64,000 nt of DNA, from positions 62,001 to 126,000 of the forward strand of contig SEMN01000322.1 in the NCBI GenBank assembly GCA_005408345.1, written 5' to 3'. The DNA is from Macquaria australasica. Its lineage: Eukaryota; Chordata; Actinopteri; Centrarchiformes; Percichthyidae. Below the pieces are notes generated by a model. That model was not told the origin of the DNA and did no database searches. It saw only the letters and a program-made list of their open reading frames with translations. This document shows, piece after piece, positions 35,101 through 47,100 of this stretch. The first letter of the stretch is position 1. Every line of letters starts with the position of its first letter. Made by a program: the position numbers and the translations under genes.

Positions 35101-38100
35101 TAGTCTTTTTACAGGGTGCCTGCAAGTCATGCAAGTTATTCTACCTAAATTCAAGACCTTAAATAGTCTTGCAGGCAGCTAAATATAGCATTTTACAATT
35201 TAAATAACTATTACGAGTCTTACACATTGTGCTTTCTTTATGCGCTGTTCCTCTGGTGAGAAATTAAACCACTCATGCAGAATGTCTTTCAGTTGTTACA
35301 GTGATGAGATATCGGCCTTGTTTTCCATCTTAAATTGCATTGAAGGGTCTTATAAGTTGTTAAATCTAAGGAGACAAACCCTTCAGGCACCATGTTTGAA
35401 CTTGAATAAGCTGTTAAGAGGAATAATGAGCATATCATTTCACCAGCAGACACCAGCTAGATAAGTATAACTTTACATTGTAAGTGTATTTGGCTGGCTG
35501 GTGAGTATTGCAGTCAGTTTGTGAATGAACCACTGATGATTGTGGACAAAAAAGAGAGAGTATTTTAAATTTAAACTAATAAACAGAAAGCCTACAGGTG
35601 AGTGAGCTGCTCTCAGAGTCATAATGATTCAGTGAGTTGGTGTTTAAGATAAGGGATTTGATGATGATGATGTCAGCGAGCATGCAGGGCATCCCTCTCT
35701 CTGAGTCTCAGGCCCGTCAGCAGGCAGGAGACGGCAGTATGAGGGAGCAGGGCTCTGATTGGCTGCCACAGGATTCCTCCTGGTGACGTCACTGAAGATG
35801 GAGACAGGCTGCCTTAGAGCTGGACTGGATAGATTCAGCTTTCGCATAATTCAAGACGAGTGCTGTCCTGCGGAACCAAATTGGGGATTAATGCATTTTA
35901 AAATATGTGTTTTGAGTTAAATTGAATTCATATGATCAATTTTGAACCTTATCAGTTAGCACTCAGTGTGATTTCCTCCCAAATGCAATTACAGCTGGAA
36001 CCGATCAGTTGCTTGTTCCAAAAGAAGGACATTTTATTTATAAGGTCAAACTGCTCAAGAGAAGAACTACGCAGGCTGTTGATGTAGAAGTCTACCGAGT
36101 GAGAGACCGTAAAAGCTGAATAAGTGAATCAGCCTGGGGTCACATACAGAACAGTGTCCCTGAAACCAGCAGGGATGCAGTGTTTTTGCTCACGGACACT
36201 TCAGCCGGTTGGATATTTGCTGACGTGGGGTTCATGTCACTACTCTCCTGTCATTAGAGTTTTAAATGCAAGAAAAAGCTGTTATGATCCACACTTGTTG
36301 GGGGAAAAAACAATTGCCTGGCAACCCATTTAACTATCATCAAATCATAAAACTTTAAATTGGCAGCTCATTCAGAACAACCCCTCAGAGAAGACTGAAG
36401 CCCTGTGAGAAAATGAAAATAAACACTAGTAACATACGTGTGAAATTTACGGGATGGGCAACATACACATTTGTTTATTAATGTGCAAATTAACAGTGAA
36501 CGTACAGGAGCAAACCCAATGCTGAGGGACTCTGCCAGCTAAGTCACGATGCAGTAAATATAAATAAATGTGACGGCTCAGATGAGACACATGACAAAAA
36601 GTTTACTTTTTATAATTTTGTTAATATCCTATGCTTCCCAGTCAGCAGCATTGTAAACAGCCTATCTGTGTCACTGACTTGAGGCTTGTGAACAGAGCGA
36701 GAAAGGATGTGACCTAAATAACATATTCTTAGCCCCGTGTACATCAGTAGGCCGTAAACACACAGTTTTACATCAACAGTCGATTTACATCCTGCTCAGC
36801 CAAAGGAGCATGTTGTATTGTTATGTTATGTTATGTACCCTATGTTAAAGGGTCCTATTTCCGAAACTGTCAAACACATTTTTTATTCACGACTGTGGAA
36901 GAAACAGATCTTTGAAAATACGCTCACTAGGCTTTAAATTAGCATCAAATCATCTTTAAACACCAAAACCTCAACATCAGTCGATGTAAGGTAGCTGAGA
37001 GACTTGGTGACACTTTCTTGGCCAAATGATCTACAGGATCACTTGCGGATCACATATTACATTTGTCAGTCATACTCAAATCAGCCATCTGGGCAGTAAG
37101 TTTGAGAGTAGCAAGAATCCTATCTCATGTTTAAAGTTGTGACATTCTCAACTGCAAGTTTATTGTACACCGAACTAAAGCAAATCAGTAAATCCTCCCT
37201 TTATAATGGTTATAACGTTTTAAAGATGTTGGTTTAATTTTATGGTCATTTTGTAAGGTTTTTGGATGATGTTTATAGTATTTTATCCACACCCTTTTTA
37301 TCAGTGTATAGTATAACATAATATAATTCAGCACCACAAAATACAGCCTTAAAGGGGGCGTCTCCGTGGTTTAGGGGTTAAGATGCTGACCATTAACTGC
37401 ATCGTCTGCGGTTCAGCCTTAAAGAGTCAACACCTTGATAAAAATGTTTTTTTAAAAACATGACTTCATGAAGGTAGGATTTACTGCAGGGTTGTTGGAT
37501 TAGATTGGATTTCTACCTGCGTTGCTGGGCTTCTGACTTCCCAGTAGCGGAGGGCGAATATGAGATTCCCCATTTGGATATCAATAGAAAATCACAAAGA
37601 TTAGAACATTTCATCATTCACACATCTGTATGTCCACCAGGAGTGTATTCTTACAGCACTGTCTTTTAAAAATAGTATTTTCAATAGAAATGGTGCCGTG
37701 TCGTGCATTCCTGACACCGCTGAGAGCTTAGCATGTTCCCAGAATGCCTCATGCTGATGATACAAATACAGTATTTCACCTTTCAGAAAACATATGCCAC
37801 AGCAATAACTGGAGCACTGGCAAGTTTTTCCAAGGTCAAAGCTAATATCCACACTCCACACTGAAAGCAGATTCTTGTATCTCAAAGTTACAGTCAATTG
37901 AAAAGAACAAAGAACTCATTCACTCTGCCTGCTTCTTGCTTCAGCCCAATTAAATAAAGTCATTCAGATAAGAATTGACTGGGCACGTGGATGGATCATG
38001 TGTCTTTCTCTCTCTGGTGATTTAAAAAAAAAAAAATCTGTTTAGAAAGAGAGAGAGGAGGACACCAAGAGTTGGTTTGGAGATTTCAGCTGAAGTTAAA

Positions 38101-41100
38101 CAGAGAGCATGTTTGTTTTCATCTCCACTCACAGATCACAGCCGGGGTCAAATGGAGTTTTGTGTTTTGTTTTGTCTTTTTCAGAATCAGCTTTATTGGC
38201 CAAGTATGTGTACACATATAAGGAGTTTGACTCCGGTTTTAAGTTGCTCTCAATGTTACACAAGAATTTGTAGGAAGATAGAAATAGACATGCAGCTAAA
38301 AACAAGGGGAACAAAGCTGTAATGTCTATATACAAGTCAAGTGTTTCTGTAGATGTAAGCATACAAAAAGTACATAGGAATATTGAATGATTAATGTACT
38401 AGATGACTTTATATACATGAAGTGGGTGGATATGTACAGAATATGTATACATGTCTATATACAGTTTATACAGTGTGCAGGATTTATATTTGACACTGAT
38501 GGATGATGGATGATATGTGAATGTTAAAGCATGGTATGTATTCTAAACAAGTGCGGCTGTTACTCCTAATCTCTCCTGACACCTAATCTGTTTCCTGTCT
38601 CTGTCTTCTCTTTCCAGGTTTTAGGGTTTGAGGTGGACTCTATCAACTCTGTCCAGTTCTCCAACCATACAGGTAAGATGGATGAAATAGCATATTTCTT
38701 AGTAAGCGTGTGTGCGCGCTGTGTTTTAGTTGGTGTGTGTGGGTGTGTATGAGTCAGTCAGTGCCCCTGGTGTCGTGATGAGGTGTTAGCGAGTGTTAGA
38801 GAGACCGTAGTCGTCGAGGCAGTGGCTGACGAGTCGACAGCTGAGTGAGTCAAATTTTTGGGGAGGTCAGTGACTCCACTGGCTGACACCAGAGCAGCTC
38901 TCAAACACAGAAGTAGCCACCGGGGACAAACTCCATTCATATTTTATTGGGGCTTTCTCTCTCAGTCGGTCATCTGGGATGCTGCTGGTCTTATTTTAAT
39001 GAATTAATTAATCATAAATAATAATTAAAGTGGCACTTCACCGATTTTACACATCAAGATCAGTTTACTCATCAAGAGGAGATAGAACAGTTCTGCGGCT
39101 ATAGAGGAACTTTCTAAAGTCTCAGGCTTGGAGACTAAAACTTAATAACATATGCGAAAGGATGTGGGCATTTACAGTACCAGGCAGGGAGGGTCTAATG
39201 AAAGATGAAAGATTGAGTTGCACTCTTTTGCAAGTATAGCATTTTTTGGGGTATTGACCCATATTAGGGACTAACAGTTAGAATATCTCTGTTTCTGCTC
39301 CATTGATTTTGACCTTTAACTTTATGAAAGTGCAGGACTAAATCCCTAAAGTACCCCTTAAACTTTCTTTGTTTTAACATATTGGCCAAAATGATCAGAA
39401 TACATTATAGCCTGTTATCTAAGTAAGTACTGAAATAGTGGTAAGATTAAAATCTATAAGAAGTATGATAATGAGCAAAGGAAGCTCACTCAGATAGTTT
39501 TGGTGAACATTTTTAATTTAAATATATGTCCAGAAACGAGTAGAACAAATGTGCATCTTCTTCTGTTATTTTTATTATTATTTTATTAACACTACCTTCT
39601 GCCGCAGTAACACTATCTCTCACAGAGGGAGTCTCCACTTGTGTTTATTGTTGATTATTGCGATAACATTTGGTTATTTCAACAAAAAACAAAACTATAT
39701 CCTGATGATTTGTTGCTTTTCACAGAGATATGTTGTCATACCTTACATTGCCACAGCTCTATGTTGCATGATTGATACAGTTAAGGTGTAATTGCTTGAA
39801 AAAATATGCACGTTGGCCTGATGACTGATCGACTGATTTTTACAAAGTCTGAGCAAATTTTGCATATTGAATAATAACAATAATACAGTTTATTTGCTGC
39901 ATATAGCACTTACCAAAGTCACTGATAACAAAATACTTTACAAAAGGCTGTTCCTGTGTTTATAACATTGATTGGCCAGATTGGGTGATCCAATACTTGC
40001 AACAGCAATAATCTGATTCTGAAGAGACTTTTACTGATGATGCATCTGGTTACCGATTGAGCAAGAGGGGGCGTCTGCGTCATCCCTTGGTGTCACATTT
40101 ACTCGTAATCTTTTGATCTAATTTCCCGTCCCATGAATGAGTAATCTGCACCGTGTCTTTCCCCTGTCTTGCACTGATGGACGGTCTCTCGGCTCGTGTT
40201 GTTCATGCAAACCGAACTTGAAGAATGAATCAGCTGAGCGCCGTGAAAACAAACATCTGCCCAGCTGTCGCTTGTTGCATCACAGCGGATACAAGCAATA
40301 TCCAGACGCAGAAATCCTCACAGGATCAGAACATTACGACAAAGTTTACAACACATTTAGTTTGTGGCTGCTAAATTATCCTATCTGCTTATTTATAAAA
40401 GCCACTTAGAGATTGTGTTTTATATTTTGTGGCTGGTTAGTAAGAGACACCGCAAATAGTTCCCTGATACAACAATATTGACAAAAATTAAATGTAATTT
40501 TTCCCTTTTTCTCTCTTTTGTTTGCCTCTGTGGTGACCGGTTTTGCCAGTTAATCTTTGGTTCTGGCACATCATTTCAGGTATTCCACCCTCTTCTAAAC
40601 ACAGTATTTAGTTAATAATGCCACTGGCTGCTCTGTTTGGGAAATTAGTCAACTGTAGTAAAAAAGAGATTTCTTTTTTGTTGTTTCATTGCTGTTTGTA
40701 CAGTGTTGAGTGAGAGTGGATGACCTCAACCCCCTCCTGTCATGGTTGTGTAGGTTTTCATTTGGTCTAGTTCGAGGATACAGGTAATCATAATTTACTC
40801 TATAGCTGGAAAACGTCAGCAAGCTGTTTAACATCTGACTGATGATGGAGTTTGGTTTCTACGCTCGTCAGCAGGCTGTTTGAAACCAGCCAAGTTAGAC
40901 TGACGTTGGTTTTTATCATTTCATTGTTATTGAGATGAATCATGTAGAGCTTAGAAATAGTGAAAGTAATGTGTTGTGACGTTACAGACGAGGGGGTAAG
41001 CATAATTGTGGGTGTGCTGTAGGATAAGTGTTGTGTGGGCGAGTGTGCGACTCATCTGCAGAGGCATGAAAAGCTGTAAGAGGTTCGCTTGACCAGGTTT

Positions 41101-44100
41101 CTCTACAGACACCATTGATCAATTCAAAAACTCAACAGTGACTTGTCTTTTTTTTTAACAGAAAACCGTTTATTGGAAACTATTTTCTATCGAACATAGA
41201 AAATAATAAACCAGATAAAAGTGAGGTCTGTGTGGTCTTTGGTAAATCGGACATTGTTTCTTCAAGCTGTGTCTCAAATGTCATTTTTGATGCTTTGAGC
41301 ACCACAAATGAAATAACCCACCTCTTGTGCATTCAGGAGGCAGCAGACGTTTCAATGATGAATACCTCAAAACCTCTGAAAATAAAGCTAGAATGATCTG
41401 CATTGGAAGATACTACCAGCAGTTTTCAGGTTTTATTTTTTGTTACTTTGTTTTTTTGTTTTGTGATTTAGTTGAACTGACCCTTTTATGTTTTAAAATA
41501 AATAATGGCTTATTTCCTTTTTGACAAAAGATGGTTAATTTTCCAACCAATGAAACAAGGGGCTTGGGTTCCCTTTGAGAGTTGTCGCCACTTTCCAGGC
41601 GCTCATCCCTATGTTCCCAGGGTCCTATGTATGAGATTGGTAAGGGCTATCTTTGCAGTACAAGTTGCAAAAGAACGAAGGGAGATGGACGTTTCAGATG
41701 CAGTTTGAATGGTAAAAATCTGTTCAGGCACTTCACACCAAGGGCATAGGTTTCAAGAAGTATAACAACAGTAGGCTATAAGCTGTAGGTGAGTGATTTC
41801 AACATATTGACAGAGGGATACATACATTGAACATTTGACCTAGGGAAAAAAACATTGCTGTGAACATAAAACCCTTTGAAAGGTCTCTTTAATGTGTCAT
41901 ATTAAGAGGATGTTGAGCTGGGGAGCATAGATGCGCTCCCCTTTCCAGCTGTGTTTACGCTTCATGTTTTTTGCATCATGTTTGCTGAAGGTTTGCACAG
42001 AATTCTTTCTCAGTACAGGATCTTCTGTATTTGCAGTTGATTCATGTCCCACCGTTTACTTAGGTTTGGCTTTTGAACTTTGTTAGTACTTCTGTCTTCA
42101 GTTAATGATGGTGGGGTTAGGAGACTAGTTTTTGTTTGTTTTGTGGGAGGCTCATTGGCTGGATGAGGCAGATGTGACTTCATTTGTTAAAAGTTTGTGT
42201 GGGAATGAGAAAAGATTCCACCAAGAATATCCATTTTGGATGACTTTGGAGAGAGCTGAACCACTCAAAATAAGGTTTAGAGACATTTTGGCATTTTGTT
42301 TTTCAGACCAAAACCAGCCCTGTATTAAAAAATGTAAAGGGCTGCTTTGGTAGAGACATGCAGTTTTTGCAATCCAGGAAGGAAGGCCAGTTTGAGTAAC
42401 AGGTCCATGGGCTTGAAGACTTTTCAGGTACCAAAACACTGCACAACATTTTACGATATGAGGCAGAATCTGCACCGCCATAGTCCCATTGACATGAATT
42501 AGGGGGTTGAGTATTTTCTCGCTTTGCTAAGACGGCATTCCTGTGAGCTCCCAGCTAAATCTAAGTTCAATTTAGACTCAGGAACTAGACCAATCAACTA
42601 TGTAAGAATGGCTATTCTAATCATAGGTTTCATGGTCACTGTTATTATCACCCCACGTACAGAGTAGACAGTGATACAACTGAGGACAATGTCAAGAATA
42701 AGAAATGTCCTCCACAAGGGAGAAAAGTCCTCACATCTATGGCGTTAATTGCCTGTTTCAATGAGCGTAATGTGAAAACGCCTGAGACTCTTGAGTGCTT
42801 CTTTAATCAGATCTTGTATATTGGAAACTAAAATTTGCAATTTCTTTGAGGAGAGTGTGTAATTTGGTGTGACACATTGAAGAGGACGTGTGCATCTGAG
42901 AGGGACGGAGACGATGAATAGAGAGAGAAAGAGAGACAGGACATTTGTGAATCAGAGAGACAGACAGCGGATGATGGAGAGAAAGACGGAGGGAGTGCAG
43001 AGAGAGAGCGACAGGACGCAGCAGTAAACAGCAGCAGGCGCTGTGAATTGCGACAGCAGCGAATGATGACGACAGAAGCAGCTCTTATCTGTAGGCCTGC
43101 CTTCATTCCCTCTCACACATACACACACACAGCGCTCTGACTGCTCATCTCTTTCTTAGCCCCTTTGGCTTTCTCCCGGCTTGTTGCTTAGCAACCAGAA
43201 CCCTCCACCACGTGACCTGGCTGTGACTCACCTGGAGCTGCGACATCATCGGCCTGCAGCAAACATGTCATACGCAGACAGACGTGCACCCACTGACGCA
43301 TGCTTACATCGGCATTCTCGTCACATACATGCACGTGTACATCCATATGGGTACATACAGTACTTATGCATACCCAGATGTACAAATACACACATACACA
43401 AACTCAATACACCCCTCCTCACACAGTGTAGGAGTGTTTGTTAGTAGAGGGGTCTGTGTCCTGGTTCTCCCCCAGCCACCCCTCTGTCCCTGACTGATGA
43501 GATACTGTGGCTGCAGGCTGCACAAAGACCTGCTGCTCTGTGTGTGTGTGTGTGTACTTCTTGAGAGTCTTTTTTGAGTTTACACATAGCTTGTTTTCTT
43601 TGGTCTGAGCCATAGTGCAAAACATTTCCATTTTATGTGCTTAGTTCATCAAAGTTCACACTACTCAGGCAAAAGCGACATGGACTAACAAGATGCTTTT
43701 GAGTCATGCGGGCAGAGAGGACTCAAAAGAAAAGAGTCAAAACAAAATCGATCCCAGTTTCTGTAATTTTATTCAAGAACGATGGACTTTTCAGAGTTTG
43801 TATTGGATGTTTCTTTGCAGTCATTTACCTCTTATACCAGTGAGAAACACGTGGAACAGCTGGATATGAGCATCAATACAGACCAATGCTCAGATCCTTT
43901 ACTTAAGAAAAAATAGCAATACAACAGTGTAAAAATACTCAATTACAGGTAAAAGTCATGGATTCAAAATCTTACTTAAAGTTGCCCTGTGGAGTTTTCT
44001 CACAAACAAAAGTTCTGTTTACATTCAGTGTTACTCACCAAAACGTGTTGTGTGTATCCTTGAGCTCTAACAAATCCTTCCTCATAAAACATTTACAAAG

Positions 44101-47100
44101 CCGTCCATTGTTTACATCTATGTTTACTAGCTTCAGGGTTCGTACAAAGTCTTGAAAGTTTGGAAAATGCTTAATTTTAACCGTCATGTTTTCAAGGTTA
44201 GGATTAAGCTTGAATTCGAATATACTCCTTGAAAAATCACTCATGTAAACCAAAAATCTTTTAATATTTGAAATGAAACGGTCCCGTCATCATATTTGTT
44301 TGTTGTCTCCTGGAATTTATAGTAACAATTTAGATGTGATGATAAAGGCTTCGAGAGTCTGGACATTTTTGGATTAGGTACCTTGAAAGGGCTTGAATTT
44401 TACTCTTAAAAAGCTGTACGAACCCTGTGGCTTGCAGTCTTCTTCTTCCTTGTCTTTGTTGGCGCATTGCTGCACACCTTGGCGTGTTACGGCCACCTGT
44501 AGATCATTGGCATAGTGTGAAACCATTGCATGAGACAAACAAAACGGGGACCCACTCACTCAGACAAACAGGTCCATAGTGCTTCTAGAGGTCAAAAACG
44601 AACCTATAAGTAAAACTATATAAATATTTTATATAATGTACTTAAAGTATCAAACATAAAAGTTCTCATAATGCAGAAAGAATAGCCTCTATGATTTTTG
44701 TGTTGTTACATATACATAATATTATTGGATTATTATTATTGATGCATTAATGTGTAAGTGATATTTTAATGTTTCAGCTGGTGGAGCTGTCTTGAAGTAC
44801 TTTAAATACAGCTGGGTAGTTAACTGCATTTTATTTTTTAAGCCCATCATACGGTATGTTTTGTACGTAAAATATGAATCAGCAATGTCACTACTAACTT
44901 CTTCCCTCAGAGGACAACCAGCATGTTCAGACATTTCTGCACTGTTCTTTAGGGTTTTAATGTGTGTGTCAGCATCTATAGGGGGTGTTAACGTGCACAT
45001 ATATACAGTATGTGTGTGTGTGTCTGTTTGTGTTCATGGGCCACTCGAATGGAAAAAGCATTGCAAAGGGTTAGAGTCAGCAACTTGGCAAACACAATAA
45101 CTCCTCTCCCTCTCTGCAGGTTATTCTCATTGGAAAGGCCAGGTGTTGACAGCAGATGAGCTCCATGTTCTTTACGAAGGAATCAAACTGAACAACGTAC
45201 ACCAGTACGACTATGTTTTAACAGGTGAATACCCTACTTTCATTCTTCACTCTCTTCTACTCGGCTCAAAATGACAACATCTGTAATTGGTGTACTCCAC
45301 CACAGCTCTGCAGTTAGATTTAGCTTCATGTTAAGGCAATGCTATTATGTTGAGATTTTTAAATCATCCTGAGGTTAAGTTTTATTAAATTAATGTTCCC
45401 TCCAGTCTCCTCCTCCATCTCTCTACATTCAGTACTTGTGTGCAAATTGTAGCTGGATTTTGTCCCGACAAGTTAAGCTAAGCTGAGAAATTAGTTTCTT
45501 TGTGTAACCAAACTTGTCATTTAACAAAACGTGGCATTGAAATGTGTAAATACTGCATTTTCATAAGTTGCTGCAGTTTCAGTACTTTTTTAATGAATCT
45601 AAATATACCTAAGCGGCCATTTTCATCCATATTGCTCCAGTCATGTGAAATGCAAAGCAGTACACTAGAGCTGCTTTACGGACAGTTTAATGGTAAAACA
45701 AAGCGTTAAACAGATGTATTTAATACACAGAGTACAATGAGTACAATGATAAAGCAATTAAGAAAATGACTATAATAATGTTTATATCTGTGTGTGTGTG
45801 TGTTGCATTCAGGGTACACCAGAGACACATCCTTCTTGGAGATGGTAGTGGACATTGTTCAGGAGCTAAAGAGAGCCAACCCCAACCTGGTGTATGGTAA
45901 GTAACCACGTGGTTTTATTTAATTTATTTTAGAGGTCTTTTTTTCTCTAAAGCAACTGCCAACAGAGCACTTTCAGTAGAACATGAATTATTATTTTTCT
46001 GACTACTGAAGTCATTTATTTGTTTTAGTATTTGGTTGTTGGAGAGCTGTGACTTACTGCCTTTGACTACTGTATTGATAAACAGGAAATAAATGCATCT
46101 TCTGTTGTTCATTCCCACTTTGAGATACATTTGAACTGTTACACAGATTTTTCTGTGGTATAGATAATTTTCAGCATAATGTTGTAATGGCTGTTTATGA
46201 CCATTGTCAGCTTTTAAGCTCCATTCATTTATCCGGCTCTTTAGCTGCTAGATGCTCCATTATGTTCACCGATCACTAACTTTGCCTGCTGTTTGGTGTT
46301 GGGCAGGTAGCGTACAGTGGGTTTATGAACGCTTTTTGGATGGAAATACACAGCTGCCTGCTGCTGCTGCTATGAGTTAAAAGAGGCTAAACAACTGTAG
46401 AGCTGTAGTCGGGTGATAATTCTCTGTGGGTTTGTCTCTTCGACTGGCCCCCTTCCATATTACATGAAGTCATTTAATCCATTGTTATCATAAAAATATG
46501 AATCAGTGCAGTTTTAATATGTGTAAAACCGCAACCACTCAGCAAGTTAGGCTCATGATGAAACTTAAGATTGAATTAACAGTTAATATTTGAAACTTTT
46601 TAAGTGATAACTCACTCAAACAAACTTGTTCGTTTTTCACATTAACCAGCTTTATGTAGAGAAAATCCAGTTCTCACTTGGGACAACTTTCTCTCTCTCT
46701 CGCTCTCGCTCTCTCTCTCTCTCTCGCCAGGAGGATTTTCATCTCATGTTGCAGGAATCAGTTTCACTCAAATCAAAGCAGTTGCAGCCTGGCCTGTAGA
46801 CACTGGTAGTGGATATAGTGGAGATCTACTGCCACTGTTCAAAATAATAGGCAACCAGAGGGTGACATGCATAATGTGTTTACCCAAGTACTTTTTGTTG
46901 TGGACAGGAAGTGATGTGTTACAGTATACTCACTGCTGAGTGTGTGTGTGTGTGTGGCACTAGCAGGGCCTTTCAGTCTTCTTGTAGACTTTTAAAATGA
47001 ATAATAGAGGGTTTTCTGTCTGTCTGTCTCTCTACATGCTGGCTTGGATGTGTTTACATCTCCAAACCCAGTGTCGTGCCTCCCATCACTGCAGTATTTT

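Larger units (their letters stand above)
32241..38617 (+). other. pdxk: pdxk intron 1 (6.4 kb)
   Basis: No ORF of note. It holds a MITE-like element (35112-35394), a possible regulatory cluster (35690-35800), a tRNA fragment (37355-37413), and a dispersed repeat (38183-38500). Long first introns often hold enhancers; only the 35.7-kb cluster gives a hint of that here. Confidence 0.7.
38673..45119 (+). other. pdxk: pdxk intron 2 (6.4 kb)
   Basis: No coding region found. The part from 39000 to 43800 shows no element ends that I recognise. A G/A-rich stretch lies at 42890-43020. A nested pile of three repeats fills 43885-44830. Confidence 0.65.

Noticed and set aside
37355..37413. A tRNA gene in pdxk intron 1
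   Set aside because: Only the A-box half exists; the T-arm and acceptor stem end are missing and target duplications flank it, so it is an inserted fragment.
42132..42481. Opposed ORFs of 73 and 109 aa in pdxk intron 2
   Set aside because: Random open frames in low-stop DNA; I see no family pattern or element ends around them.
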